Of a DNA stretch of 64,000 nucleotides, positions 8,930-18,324 are shown piece after piece. The DNA lies in the NCBI RefSeq assembly GCF_902502825.2, contig NZ_LR723670.1:2356001-2420000 (forward strand), read 5' to 3'. The translations under genes were made by a program, and so were the position numbers. Each line of letters starts with the position of its first letter. Positions within the stretch are counted from its first letter, which is position 1. The DNA comes from Pseudorhizobium flavum (GTDB lineage: Bacteria; Pseudomonadota; Alphaproteobacteria; Rhizobiales; Rhizobiaceae). The notes under the pieces were generated by a model. The model made no database searches, was not told where the DNA came from, and saw nothing but the letters and a program-made list of their open reading frames with translations.

Positions 8930-11203
8930 ATGTCGCAGCCATTGAAGCGTGTCGGCGCCGGAAAATCTTGGTCGCTGAAGGCCAAGTTCGCCGGGCTCGT
9001 CGTTGGTGCAACCTTCGTATCCTGCCTTTCCGTCGGCCTGCTGAGCTATCAGATCGGCAAGAGCGGGCTCATCGAAGCCAGCCAGCTTCGGCTTGAGTCG
9101 ATCGCCGCCAACCAGTCCGACGATCTCTCGACATACCAGGCCAGGATCCAACAGGCGCTGAGCGAACTCGGTCAGAACAGCGCGATCGGTCAGGCGGTCG
9201 ATACGATGTCCAACATCATCCCCGCCGAGGGAGACCAGATCCGGGCCGCCTACCAGAAGTCGGACCTCACCCCCATGCAGCGCTCCGAATTGAGCGACGC
9301 CGGGCTGAAGCTCCTGTACGCGATCCAGCACGCGACCATCCACGGCACGATCGTGAGCGCCTGGAAGAACGCCGGCGTCAGTGAAATCTATATCGTCGAT
9401 ACGAAGGGCCAGGTGATCTACTCCGTCACCAAGGGCCCGGAGCTCCTCGAACAGGCCTCGGCGATCTCCGGCATCAACGAGATCCTCGGCCGGATAAACG
9501 GCGGCTCTTCCGACCAGATCCACACCTCGACCTTCGCTCCATTCGATGCCGACGGAGGCAAGCCTTCCGCATTGATCGGTAAGCAACTGGCCGTCTCCTC
9601 CTGGGGGGATACTGTCGTCAAGGGTGCGGTCATCTTCAGGGTGTCGGCAGAGCGACTGGTCAACGCCGTCACCCCCAAGGAGTACGGCACGTCGATCGAC
9701 GAGGCGCTGCTGCTCGACAGCAAGGGTGCCTTCCGCACCGGCTCCTTCGTCGACGGACAATCCCACGATGTCCCGGCAGATCTTGCCGAAGCGGCCACCG
9801 GGCAGACCACCGGCTCGGCGTTCGCAACCGTGGCCGACAAGCCGCTGTTCTTCGCCTATCAGCCGGTTTCCCTCTTCGGCGAAAAGCACCTTCTGGCTGT
9901 GGGCCAGAACGAAGCGCAGGTATTGGCGTCAGCCCGCGAACTCGCCTATTGGGCGATCCTCGCCACGCTTGCCGTGCTGGTCGTGATGGGCCTCGCCGGC
10001 ACGTATATCGCCGCCCGCCTCACGCGTCCGCTGACGGAACTCGCCAGGCTGATGAACCGTCTCAATGACGGCGACAAATCGATCGTCGTCGAGCATACCG
10101 GGCGCGGCGACGAGGTCGGCACCATGGCTCGCGCGCTCGAATCCTTCCGCCAGGGTGCCCTGGAGAAAGAACGCATGGAGGAAGAGGCTCACCGCAAGAG
10201 CGAGGAGATCGACGAGGAACGGCAGCAGCGGGAGGCCGAGAAGGCCGCCAGCGCCCGTGAGATCGAGGAAGCCGTCTCGGCGCTCGCAACCGGTCTCGCC
10301 GCCCTCTCCCGCGGCAAGCTCGACCAGCGCATCAGCAAGGCTTTCGCCCCGTCGCTCGATCACCTGCGCCACGACTTCAACAACTCGCTGGCCGGCCTCG
10401 AGGAGACGATCTCCGCGATCGGCAGCAGCGTCACCACCATCCGCTCCGGCTCCAGCGAACTGAAGATGGCCTCCGACGATCTGTCGCGGCGCACCGAACG
10501 GCAGGCTGCCGCACTGGAAGAGGCTGCCGCGGCTCTCGCCGAAATGACCGGAGCCGTCAACGGCGCCTTGAATCGTTGCGAGACGGCGGTGGACGTCGCG
10601 GCCGATACGTTGAAGGGCGCACACACCTCCACAGCCGTGGTGCGCGATGCGATCGGAGCGATGGAGCGGATCGAAAGCTCCTCCTCCAAGATCCGTCAGA
10701 TCATCGACGTCATCGACCAGATCGCCTTCCAGACCAACCTGCTGGCCCTCAATGCCGGCGTCGAGGCGGCACGTGCCGGTGAAGCCGGCAAGGGCTTTGC
10801 CGTCGTCGCCCAGGAAGTCCGGGAACTCGCCCAGAAGTCGGCGACCGCGGCGCGCGACATCGGCGCCCTGATCACGGCATCGGCCTCAGATGTCGAGAAC
10901 GGCGTGGCGCTCGTCCTCAAGACCGGAGAAAGCCTGGAACACATCCAGGGCAACATCCAGTCGATCAACGAGCATATCGGCGCGATCGTCGGCTCGTCGC
11001 GTGAACAGTCGGCGCGCCTGACAGAGATCAATTCCGCCGTCAGCGGTCTCGACCAAGTGACGCAGCAGAATGCCGCCATGGTCGAGGAGACCTCAGCGTC
11101 GGCCCATTCCCTGGCCAACGAGGCGGAAGTGTTGAACGAGCAGATCAGCCACTTCTCCATCGGCAATGCCGGCGCAGTTCAGGGCGATCGTCGCGCTGCC
11201 TGA
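8930..11203 (+). CDS. Methyl-accepting chemotaxis protein
   Basis: A ~757-aa transmembrane chemoreceptor. The N-terminus has one membrane segment (about residues 20-40), then a ~300-residue periplasmic sensor region of double-Cache-like length. A second membrane segment lies near residue 340 (AILATLAVLVVMGLAGTY). A HAMP domain follows, then a second HAMP-like stretch (ALSRGKLDQRI), then the signalling domain. The hairpin tip IDQIAFQTNLLALNAGVEAA is canonical for CheW/CheA contact. No C-terminal CheR-tether pentapeptide is seen. ATG 8930 follows GGGGGA by 11 nt; GTG 8909 is less likely. Confidence 0.95.
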   Translation: MSQPLKRVGAGKSWSLKAKFAGLVVGATFVSCLSVGLLSYQIGKSGLIEASQLRLESIAANQSDDLSTYQARIQQALSELGQNSAIGQAVDTMSNIIPAEGDQIRAAYQKSDLTPMQRSELSDAGLKLLYAIQHATIHGTIVSAWKNAGVSEIYIVDTKGQVIYSVTKGPELLEQASAISGINEILGRINGGSSDQIHTSTFAPFDADGGKPSALIGKQLAVSSWGDTVVKGAVIFRVSAERLVNAVTPKEYGTSIDEALLLDSKGAFRTGSFVDGQSHDVPADLAEAATGQTTGSAFATVADKPLFFAYQPVSLFGEKHLLAVGQNEAQVLASARELAYWAILATLAVLVVMGLAGTYIAARLTRPLTELARLMNRLNDGDKSIVVEHTGRGDEVGTMARALESFRQGALEKERMEEEAHRKSEEIDEERQQREAEKAASAREIEEAVSALATGLAALSRGKLDQRISKAFAPSLDHLRHDFNNSLAGLEETISAIGSSVTTIRSGSSELKMASDDLSRRTERQAAALEEAAAALAEMTGAVNGALNRCETAVDVAADTLKGAHTSTAVVRDAIGAMERIESSSSKIRQIIDVIDQIAFQTNLLALNAGVEAARAGEAGKGFAVVAQEVRELAQKSATAARDIGALITASASDVENGVALVLKTGESLEHIQGNIQSINEHIGAIVGSSREQSARLTEINSAVSGLDQVTQQNAAMVEETSASAHSLANEAEVLNEQISHFSIGNAGAVQGDRRAA

Positions 11204-11227
11204 CCCCGCCCCGTCTCGACATTCAAA

Positions 11228-11262
11228 GCGCCGGCTCCACCAGGAGCCGGCGCTTTTCTTTT
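11228..11262 (+). terminator. Rho-independent terminator after the chemoreceptor gene
   Basis: A perfect 11-bp stem (GCGCCGGCTCC/GGAGCCGGCGC) with an ACCA loop is followed by TTTTCTTTT, 24 bases after the chemoreceptor stop codon. Confidence 0.9.
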
Positions 11263-11347
11263 GTGGGCTTGGCAGTGGTCCCGTTTGCATCCCGCCCCAA
11301 AGGCTCTAGGTGTACCCGCCGAAGACGGAAACACCCCAGGAGCAATC

Positions 11348-11599
11348 ATGGCTGCGCGCGATCGCTATTCAAGGAAGCTGGAATGTTCGCAATGCGGCCA
11401 CTCGGGTTTTGCCGAAGTGTCTGAAAGCGAGGAGAGACGCGGGGGAAACAGGGACTTCCGGATCGACGAGATGCCGGCGGGGTTCCTGGCGGAGTTCCCG
11501 TCCCAGGATCCCCGCAAATACATGGTCCGCTGCCAGTGCGGCCACAAGTTCCGGTTTGAGCAGAAGACGGCCTATCCGCCGGGGGGCGAGCCGCGCTAG
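11348..11599 (+). CDS. Small zinc-ribbon-like protein
   Basis: An 83-aa hypothetical protein with an N-terminal LECSQCGHSGFAEV and a C-terminal MVRCQCGHKFRF. The two paired-Cys knuckles (CxxC and CxC) suggest one zinc ribbon. The rest is charged and hydrophilic. Function is unknown; nucleic-acid or protein binding is possible. GGAG precedes the ATG by about 7 nt. It is convergent with the GGDEF-EAL gene. Confidence 0.72.
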   Translation: MAARDRYSRKLECSQCGHSGFAEVSESEERRGGNRDFRIDEMPAGFLAEFPSQDPRKYMVRCQCGHKFRFEQKTAYPPGGEPR

Positions 11600-11629
11600 C
11601 GGAGCCGGAACGATACTGAAGGCCCGGCT

Positions 11630-13723
11630 CTAGGCGACCTTCGCCTGATCAGGCCGGCGATCGACGACCGCATTTACGATTGCCTCGATCTCTGTGCGCG
11701 GCACAGGCTTGCCATAGAAATAGCCCTGCACCTGCACGCAGCCCTCATCCCGCAGGAAGTTGACATGCTCATCCGTCTCGACCCCTTCGGCAAGGACTGG
11801 GATTTCCAGACTCGAGGCGAGAATGAGCGTCGACCGCACGATAGCAGCAGATTGCGCGCTGGTGGCGACGCCATCGACGAACTGGCGGTCGATCTTGATC
11901 TTGTCGAAGGGAAAGGCGAGCAGCATGGAGAGCGAGGAATAGCCCGTTCCGTAATCGTCCATCGCGATCTTAGCGCCGAGGCTCTTGAGGTGGCGTATGG
12001 TCTGCAGAGCCCGTTGATGATCGGCGATGATGCCGGTCTCGGTAATTTCCAGCTCCAGACGCGCCGGATTGAGGCCGGTTTCCTGCAGAATGTCCTGGAC
12101 GACACCGGGAAAGCGCGGATCGGCAAGCTGCTGTGTCGCGACATTGACGGCGATCGATAGCGGATTGCGCCAGCTTGCTGCCTCTCGGCAGGCTTCGCGA
12201 AGTACCCACTCGCCGAGTTCCACGATGAAGCCGCTGCGCTCGGCGATCGGTATGAACTCGGACGGCGGCACGTTTCCGCGATAAGGATGGTTCCAGCGCA
12301 GCAGCGCTTCGAAGCCGACGACAGCGCCGGTGAATGTGTCGTTCTGGCGCTGGTAGTTGAGCTGGAACTCTCCCCTTAGCAAGCCCGAACGCATGTCCAT
12401 CGCCAACACGTTCCGCTCCCGCACAGCCCGATCCATGGAGGCATCATAGAAACAGACGGCGTTAGAGCCTGTCTCCTTGGCGCGGTACATGGCGACGTCC
12501 GCCTGTGCGAGGAGGTCCTCGACCTCCACATCGTCGTCCAGAATGGCAACACCCACACTGGTGCCGACATTCAGGCTATTGCCGTTCCATTCGATGGGCT
12601 TGACGATCTCCGCGATCATCCGCGCCGCCAGCCGCGAGGCATCCGCGCGTCCGTAATAACGGCGCGTCATGGCGATGAATTCGTCGCCGCCGATCCGCGC
12701 GACGAACTCGCCATCGCTGATGACGCTTGCCAGGCGGTCGCCGATGGTGCGAAGCACCGCGTCTCCGGCCAAATGCCCATGCACATCGTTCACTTCCTTG
12801 AAGCGGTCGAGATCGAAGGAGAGGATCGCGACCCTGGCTCCCAATCCCACTGCGTGGACGGAAGCCTCCGAGAGCTCTTCCTGGAAGGCCGAGCGGTTCG
12901 GCAGGCCCGTGAGCGGGTCCTGGAGGGAAAGCTGCCGGTATCGCTCGACGGCCTCGCGCATCGTGCTGGCATCGATGAGGTAGCTTGCCGCCGCGAGCGC
13001 CAGCAGCACCATCATCAGGCCGAGCACACCGAGACCGAGCACCGCAGACGAGATCACCGATTGCGGGACCTCCAGCGTGGTGTCCGGCACCAGGTCAATG
13101 GCAGCCATGCCGATGAAATGCACGGATGCGATCGCCACGATCAATGCGGCGACCGCCCCATAGCGGCAGAAACGGGTGACCGGACGAGCCGCCCGGTTCA
13201 TCGCAACGGCAGAGAAGAAGGCACCGGCCAGAAGCGACATCGCGACATAGTCGAGACGCCAGACGATCTCCCCCTGCACCTCATAGGCTGACATGCCAAG
13301 ATAGTGCATGGCGCCGAGCCCGAGGCCCAGCACCACACCTCCCGCCTCCAGCAGCATGCTCCGGCCGCCATAGGCCGAGATGGCGAGGCCCGCCGTGACA
13401 CCTCCGATCGACACGGCAAGTGATGCGAGCGTCCCGCCCGGCTCGTAACCTGCGATACCGCCTGTCGTGTATCCGAGCATGGCGAGGAAGTGCGTCGCCC
13501 AGGTCGTCGATCCGCCGATGAACCCGGCGAGGAACAGCCATATTCCCTTCTCCAGACCCCGGCGCCGCGTGACCCGCGAAAACAGCCGGATCGTCAGCGT
13601 CGCGCCCATTGCGAGAACAAGAACGGCCGCGGCGACGTAGCGGAGATCGTGTTCGATGAAAAGGCAGGAGAAAATGCGGGACATGATGAGCCGATCCATG
13701 AGAATATGACGGCGTTCTAACAT
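11630..13723 (-). CDS. MHYT-GGDEF-EAL cyclic-di-GMP signalling protein
   Basis: A ~697-aa protein. The N-terminal integral-membrane MHYT sensor (to about residue 250) has three repeats with THFLAML, MHYLGMS and VHFIGMA, a domain proposed to bind copper and sense O2, CO or NO. The GGDEF domain (about 265-430) has an intact RIGGDEF. The EAL domain (about 440-690) has intact FEALLRW, DDYGTGYSS and EGVET. Both active sites look competent, so it could make and degrade c-di-GMP. Start choice is uncertain: in-frame ATGs at 13723, 13699 and 13684 all lack a strong ribosome site. Confidence 0.94.
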   Translation of the reverse strand: MLERRHILMDRLIMSRIFSCLFIEHDLRYVAAAVLVLAMGATLTIRLFSRVTRRRGLEKGIWLFLAGFIGGSTTWATHFLAMLGYTTGGIAGYEPGGTLASLAVSIGGVTAGLAISAYGGRSMLLEAGGVVLGLGLGAMHYLGMSAYEVQGEIVWRLDYVAMSLLAGAFFSAVAMNRAARPVTRFCRYGAVAALIVAIASVHFIGMAAIDLVPDTTLEVPQSVISSAVLGLGVLGLMMVLLALAAASYLIDASTMREAVERYRQLSLQDPLTGLPNRSAFQEELSEASVHAVGLGARVAILSFDLDRFKEVNDVHGHLAGDAVLRTIGDRLASVISDGEFVARIGGDEFIAMTRRYYGRADASRLAARMIAEIVKPIEWNGNSLNVGTSVGVAILDDDVEVEDLLAQADVAMYRAKETGSNAVCFYDASMDRAVRERNVLAMDMRSGLLRGEFQLNYQRQNDTFTGAVVGFEALLRWNHPYRGNVPPSEFIPIAERSGFIVELGEWVLREACREAASWRNPLSIAVNVATQQLADPRFPGVVQDILQETGLNPARLELEITETGIIADHQRALQTIRHLKSLGAKIAMDDYGTGYSSLSMLLAFPFDKIKIDRQFVDGVATSAQSAAIVRSTLILASSLEIPVLAEGVETDEHVNFLRDEGCVQVQGYFYGKPVPRTEIEAIVNAVVDRRPDQAKVA

Positions 13724-13946
13724 CCCATGTGTGTTCTATCCGTTCGCTGACATGGTAAAGACTTGACGAATGTCAGGTCCTCCGGCGTCGGCTTGCCATC
13801 CGGCAACCTTTGTATTATAGCCCGCCGGTCCGCGTAGACACCCTTGGAGGCAACGCGGATGGAGAGCATCGCGAGGTGTCCTCCCAGTCTCCTCCGTGCA
13901 CCGGTTGCACGGTCAGACTCTCCAAACAACCTCGAAAGGACATGCC

Positions 13947-14561
13947 ATGAGCCAGGAAACTTACGAGCTCAAGGCCGAGGCGCGCGAACGGGTCGGTAAG
14001 GGGTCCGCCCGTGAACTTCGCCGCAACGGTTTCATCCCTGCCGTCATCTATGGTGACAAGCAGCCCCCCATTTCCATCGCACTTTCGACCAACGAAGTGA
14101 CGAAGCGCATCCATGCCGGTGGTTTCATGACCACCATCGCGACCATCGATGTCGACGGCAAGAAGTACCAGGTTCTGCCGAAGGACTACCAGCTGGATCC
14201 GGTGCGCGACTTCACCATGCATGTCGATTTCCTGCGCGTCTCGAAGGACACCGCCGTTACCGTTGACGTGCCGGTCCACTTCATCAACGACCAGAAGTCC
14301 GGCGTTAAGATCGGCGGCGTCCTGAACATCGTCCGCCATACGGTTGAATTCAACTGCCCGGCCGACGCCATTCCGGACTCCATCACTGTGGACCTGACCG
14401 GCTTCAAGATCGGCGACAGCATCCACATCTCGCACGTTACCCTGCCGAAGGGCGTGAAGCCGGTCATCACCGACCGCGACTTCACCATCGCGACCATCGT
14501 CGCCCCGGCGGCCGGCGTCGAGGAAGAAGAGCAGCCGGCTGAGGGCGAAGCTTCCGAGTAA
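13947..14561 (+). CDS. rplY: 50S ribosomal protein bL25 (Ctc form)
   Basis: A 204-aa long-form bL25/general stress protein Ctc, which binds 5S rRNA. The N-terminal 5S-binding domain includes [15 protein letters not shown]. The C-terminal TL5-like beta domain ends in an acidic [13 protein letters not shown] tail. ATG 13947 follows GAAAGGA by 6 nt. The frame is open upstream to 13896, but that extension lacks a ribosome site. It precedes pth, a very common alphaproteobacterial pairing. Confidence 0.95.
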   Translation: MSQETYELKAEARERVGKGSARELRRNGFIPAVIYGDKQPPISIALSTNEVTKRIHAGGFMTTIATIDVDGKKYQVLPKDYQLDPVRDFTMHVDFLRVSKDTAVTVDVPVHFINDQKSGVKIGGVLNIVRHTVEFNCPADAIPDSITVDLTGFKIGDSIHISHVTLPKGVKPVITDRDFTIATIVAPAAGVEEEEQPAEGEASE

Positions 14562-14582
14562 GCTTCTGCATTTGCCGAACGA

Positions 14583-14607
14583 AACCCGCCCTCGTGGCGG
14601 GTTTTTT
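14583..14607 (+). terminator. Rho-independent terminator after rplY
   Basis: The stem AACCCGCC/GGCGGGTT with loop CTCGT is followed by a run of T residues, 21 bases after the rplY stop. It separates rplY from pth, so pth probably depends on read-through or its own promoter. Confidence 0.88.
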
Positions 14608-14733
14608 GTTTTCGGACCCTAGAGGCGATCTGCCGGCCGAAAGGCGGAGCGCGCTGGCGGCGAGGAAACCGGTTGACTTCCGCGGGCGTTCAAGGTGGAG
14701 AAGGCGATACCGCTGAACACGGGTTTCTTGCAT

Positions 14734-15450
14734 ATGAAGATCATCGCTGGCCTGGGAAATCCTGGCCCCAAATACTCCGGAAACCGCCACAATATCGGTT
14801 TCATGGCCGCCGACGCGCTTCAGCGCCTGCCGGGGTTCGCGCCATGGTCGAAGAAGTTCAAGGCCGAGATCTCGGAAGGCGAACTTGCCGGCGAGAAGGT
14901 CCTGCTGATGAAGCCGCAGACCTACATGAACCTCTCCGGCGAAGCGGTCGGCGAAGCCATGCGCTTCTACAAGCTCGCCCCGGCCGACATTCTCGCCATC
15001 TATGACGAACTCGACCTTGCTCCGGGTAAGGTGCGCCTCAAGACCGGCGGCGGACATGGCGGACACAACGGCGTCAAGTCTCTCGACGCCCATTGCGGCA
15101 AGGAATACCGCCGGCTGCGCCTCGGGATCGGCCATCCGGGCTCCAAGGAGCTCGTACACAATCATGTCCTGGGTGACTTCGCCAAGTCGGATCGCACGTG
15201 GCTCGAACCACTTCTGGATGCCATCGCCGACAATGCGGCGATGCTGGTGAAGGGCGAGGACTCGCAGTTCCTGAACAAGCTGGCCCTGGCGGTCGGCGAC
15301 AAGCCCGCCGCTCAAGCCGCGGCACCCGACCCGAAAAAGCCGGCAATGCAGTCGCACATCCGCCAGGCACGGAACCAGAAGCCCGCCGCGTCGGCGACGG
15401 GACCGATGGCCGACATGTTGAAGAAGCTGTTCGGGGGCAAGGTCGACTAA
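14734..15450 (+). CDS. pth: Peptidyl-tRNA hydrolase
   Basis: A 238-aa enzyme releasing tRNA from peptidyl-tRNA that has dropped off ribosomes. The N-terminus [14 protein letters not shown] is family-typical. The catalytic His lies in [12 protein letters not shown], and Asn/Asp in MNLSGEAV and [12 protein letters not shown] Lys/Ala/Pro-rich tail of about 45 residues extends beyond the core, as in other rhizobia. The ATG at 14734 is chosen from the conserved start even though the ribosome site is weak; GTG 14695 is also in frame. Confidence 0.96.
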   Translation: MKIIAGLGNPGPKYSGNRHNIGFMAADALQRLPGFAPWSKKFKAEISEGELAGEKVLLMKPQTYMNLSGEAVGEAMRFYKLAPADILAIYDELDLAPGKVRLKTGGGHGGHNGVKSLDAHCGKEYRRLRLGIGHPGSKELVHNHVLGDFAKSDRTWLEPLLDAIADNAAMLVKGEDSQFLNKLALAVGDKPAAQAAAPDPKKPAMQSHIRQARNQKPAASATGPMADMLKKLFGGKVD

Positions 15451-15502
15451 TCCGGAACCATCGGCACTGGGCCGTCTTTCCTTACCCGAAAGGAGACTCC
15501 CT

Positions 15503-16426
15503 ATGCTCGATCTTGCGGTCCTCCCGCTTCCTGCGCCGGTGCATGACAAGCTGGACAGTGTCCTTCGAGGCTTCTTGACGGAATCGGGGCCCCGCTTCGA
15601 CTTCTCCAGCCCTTCTGGCGAGCAGGCGCTCGTAGGTCCCGATTCCGTTTCCTGGCGCATCTTCAAGAATCAGGTAGCGCTCTTCATCGGTGGTGTGGCC
15701 GCCGTTCTGCTCGAACTGGGCGAGCCGAAGGTGCGGGACGGTGTCTGGCATCACACGAGTTTCCGCACCGAACCGCTGAAGCGCCTGCAGCGCACCGGCC
15801 TGGCCGCCATGGTGACCGTCTACGGCGCGCATAGCCGCGCCGAGGCGATGATTGCAGGCGTGGTCCGCGCCCACGACCGTATCACCGGCGTCACGTCCGA
15901 GGGTGAGCCCTATCACGCCAACGACCCCGCGCTGCTGGACTGGGTCCAGGCGACGGCGGGCTTCGGCTTTATGGAGGCCTATCACCGCTATGTCCGTCCC
16001 CTGTCGCAGGCGGAACGGGAGGCGCTGTTCCGGGAAGCCGCCCCGGCCGCCCGGCTCTACGGCGCCGTCGGCGCCCCGGCCTCCGAGGCGGATTGGGCCC
16101 GGATGCTGGAGGGCATGCGCGATCGCTTGACCCCCTCCCCTATCGTCTTCGAGTTCCTCGACATCATGCAGCGCGTGGACGCCCTGCCGCGGATCGCCAA
16201 TCCGATGCAGGTGGCGCTTGTCAAGGCGGCAGTTGCAATCCTTCCGCCCTGGGTCAGGACACGGCTCGGCATCGGCGAGGAGTACCACCTGTCGCGTCGC
16301 GAGCGGATTGCAGTCGGCCTTGCGGCCAAGGCCGCCGACCGGCTTCTCCTGAAGTCGTCACCGCCCGTCCAGGCCTGCCGCCGCCTTGGTTTGCCGGATG
16401 ATTACCTCTACCGCCCGGCGCACTAA
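15503..16426 (+). CDS. MpaB/DUF2236-family oxygenase-like protein
   Basis: A 307-aa protein of the DUF2236 family, which includes fungal MpaB and latex-clearing protein Lcp, both haem-associated oxygenases. The family landmarks are SWRIFKNQVALFIGG, RTGLAAMVTVYG, the His-rich AHDRITGV and MEAYHRYVRPL. His residues in the conserved helices could bind haem b (family knowledge; substrate unknown here). AAGGAG precedes the ATG. Its stop codon directly abuts that of the convergent clpS, with no gap. Confidence 0.85.
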   Translation: MLDLAVLPLPAPVHDKLDSVLRGFLTESGPRFDFSSPSGEQALVGPDSVSWRIFKNQVALFIGGVAAVLLELGEPKVRDGVWHHTSFRTEPLKRLQRTGLAAMVTVYGAHSRAEAMIAGVVRAHDRITGVTSEGEPYHANDPALLDWVQATAGFGFMEAYHRYVRPLSQAEREALFREAAPAARLYGAVGAPASEADWARMLEGMRDRLTPSPIVFEFLDIMQRVDALPRIANPMQVALVKAAVAILPPWVRTRLGIGEEYHLSRRERIAVGLAAKAADRLLLKSSPPVQACRRLGLPDDYLYRPAH

Positions 16427-16741
16427 TCACTCCTCCGGCTCGGTGGTGAACATCAGCGGGTAGCCAGCTTCCTTCGCAAGATCGATGGCTTCCTTCGCCT
16501 TCGTCTCTGCAATATCCCTGGCGCAGACGACCGCCACGGCGGTGCCCATTCGATGGGCGGTCAGCATGACGCGGTAGCTCGTCTCCTCGGGCATGCGAAA
16601 GACAGCCTTCAGAACCATCACCACGAATTCTCGCGGCGTATAGTCGTCATTGACCCGAATGACCTTGTAGAGCTTCGGCCGCTCGAGCTTCGGTTTGGTC
16701 TTTGTCCTGGGCAGGAGGATCGTGTCGTCCTTCGTCGGCAT
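16427..16741 (-). CDS. clpS: ATP-dependent Clp protease adaptor ClpS
   Basis: A 104-aa N-degron adaptor delivering substrates to ClpAP. The core has YKVIRVNDDYTPREFVVMVL (substrate-pocket Asn-Asp) and MLTAHRMGTAVAVV. The N-terminal tail is basic (RTKTKPKLERPK). Rhizobia often have two ClpS copies; the LERPKLYKV start resembles the ClpS2 type (inference). It is not next to clpA. GGCGAGG lies 5 nt before ATG 16741, which gives the family length; the upstream open frame adds an unlikely 20 residues. Confidence 0.93.
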   Translation of the reverse strand: MPTKDDTILLPRTKTKPKLERPKLYKVIRVNDDYTPREFVVMVLKAVFRMPEETSYRVMLTAHRMGTAVAVVCARDIAETKAKEAIDLAKEAGYPLMFTTEPEE

Positions 16742-16892
16742 ATTGACCTCGCCGTGACATCGGATGAACGGCGGAAAGTATGGCACCGGCCCGGGCCGCA
16801 TTCAACAGCAACCGGGATCGACCCTTGACCCCTCGGGCCGTTTATCCCATAGCCAAGCCAACGATCGTTTCCAGCAACAGGTATCTCTACCG

Positions 16893-17996
16893 ATGGGTTT
16901 CAAGTGCGGCATCGTGGGCCTGCCGAATGTCGGCAAGTCGACACTTTTCAATGCTCTGACGAAGACGGCTGCAGCGCAGGCCGCCAATTATCCCTTCTGC
17001 ACCATTGAGCCGAACACCGGCGAAGTGGCCGTTCCGGATCCGCGCATGCAGAAGCTCGCCCAGATCGCCGGCTCGAAGGAGATCATCCCGACCCGCATCT
17101 CCTTCGTCGACATCGCCGGGCTTGTCCGGGGCGCATCGAAGGGGGAAGGCCTCGGCAACAAGTTCCTCGCCAATATCCGCGAGGTCGACGCGATCGTTCA
17201 TGTCCTGCGCTGCTTCGAGGATACCGACATCACCCATGTGGAGGGCCGCATCGATCCGGTCGGTGATGCCGAGACCATCGAGACCGAGCTGATGCTCGCC
17301 GATCTCGAAAGCCTGGAGCGCCGGGTCGAGCAGACCCGCAAGCGGGCGACCGGCAAGGACAAGGAATCCCTTGCCCAGCTTCCTGTCATGGAAGCGATCA
17401 TCAAGCTGCTGCAGGACGGCAAGCCGGCGCGCCTGCTCCTGAAGACCATGAGCCCCGAGGAGATCGACATCCTCAAGGGCCTGAACCTCCTCACCTCCCA
17501 TCCGGTGCTCTACGTCTGCAATGTCGCGGAAGCCGATGCTGTGACCGGCAATGCGCACACGGAAGCGGTCGCCAAGATGGCCGCCGAACAGGGCGCCGAA
17601 TGCGTCATCATCTCCGCCGCGATCGAGGCTGAAGTGGCGCAGTTGCCGGAAGACGAGGCGACGGAGTTCCTGTCGGCTCTCGGCCTCGAGGAGGCTGGCC
17701 TGGATCGCCTTATTCGTGCCGGTTACAACCTCCTCGACCTGATCACCTATTTCACCGTCGGCCCCAAGGAGACCCGTGCCTGGACGATCGTGCGCGGCAC
17801 GAAGGCCCCGCAGGCGGCGGGCGTCATCCACACGGATTTCGAGCGCGGCTTTATTCGCGCTTTCACCATCGGCTATGACGACTATATCGCCTACAAGGGC
17901 GAAGTCGGTGCGAAGGAAGCCGGCAAGGGCCGCGACGAAGGCAAGGAGTACGTCGTCCACGACGGCGACGTCATCCACTTCCGCTTCAACACCTAG
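16893..17996 (+). CDS. ychF: Redox-regulated ATPase YchF
   Basis: A 367-aa Obg-related P-loop protein. The G1 motif is [14 protein letters not shown] and G3 is [16 protein letters not shown]. The usual NKxD is replaced by NVAE, the YchF hallmark linked to ATP rather than GTP preference. A coiled-coil insert and the C-terminal TGS domain (from about residue 282, [15 protein letters not shown]) are complete. It binds ribosomes and modulates oxidative-stress responses in E. coli. The conserved start MGFKCGIVG fixes ATG 16893. Confidence 0.97.
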   Translation: MGFKCGIVGLPNVGKSTLFNALTKTAAAQAANYPFCTIEPNTGEVAVPDPRMQKLAQIAGSKEIIPTRISFVDIAGLVRGASKGEGLGNKFLANIREVDAIVHVLRCFEDTDITHVEGRIDPVGDAETIETELMLADLESLERRVEQTRKRATGKDKESLAQLPVMEAIIKLLQDGKPARLLLKTMSPEEIDILKGLNLLTSHPVLYVCNVAEADAVTGNAHTEAVAKMAAEQGAECVIISAAIEAEVAQLPEDEATEFLSALGLEEAGLDRLIRAGYNLLDLITYFTVGPKETRAWTIVRGTKAPQAAGVIHTDFERGFIRAFTIGYDDYIAYKGEVGAKEAGKGRDEGKEYVVHDGDVIHFRFNT

Positions 17997-18004
17997 ATGA
18001 ATTG

Positions 18005-18033
18005 ACAGGCGCCGGGAGAGGATCGGCGCCTGT
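18005..18033 (+). terminator. Possible terminator hairpin after ychF
   Basis: A 9-bp perfect stem ACAGGCGCC/GGCGCCTGT with an 11-base loop begins 9 bases after ychF. There is no T run, so it may be a weak, bidirectional or Rho-assisted stop between ychF and the convergent DUF2892 gene. Confidence 0.5.
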
Positions 18034-18053
18034 TCCCCGATCTCCGCGTGCGC

Positions 18054-18263
18054 TCAGCGCACCTTCTTCATCGGGCAACTCGAAATCCCGAAAAGCGAAT
18101 AGAGCGGACATGTTGCCAATAACCCGGTTGCCAGCGGCACGATGCCGATCAGCGCGAAATAGCGCCACGGCGACTCCGGATAGATGAAGAACAGCGACAA
18201 CAGCAGGATTCCGGCAACGACGCGGATGATACGGTCCGCGGACCCGACATTCTTGGCGAACAC
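18054..18263 (-). CDS. DUF2892 inner-membrane protein (YgaP-like)
   Basis: A 69-aa protein of the DUF2892 family. Two membrane segments (about residues 13-30 and 36-52) flank YPESPWRYFALIGIVPLATG, followed by the conserved CPLYSLFGISSC. In E. coli YgaP this domain anchors a rhodanese; here it stands alone. The start is GTG with AAGGAAG upstream. It lies downstream of the Crp/Fnr gene in the same direction and may be regulated by it (inference from context). Confidence 0.85.
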   Translation of the reverse strand: MFAKNVGSADRIIRVVAGILLLSLFFIYPESPWRYFALIGIVPLATGLLATCPLYSLFGISSCPMKKVR

Positions 18264-18324
18264 GGCGCTTCCTTTCCTCGCTCAATCCTGGAAGTCTAGT
18301 CGAGGCCACGGGCCGCGTCGGTGA

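Noticed and set aside
13793..13818. Possible rplY promoter TTGCCA...TATTAT
   Set aside because: The spacer is only 14 bp, too short for a normal sigma-70 promoter.
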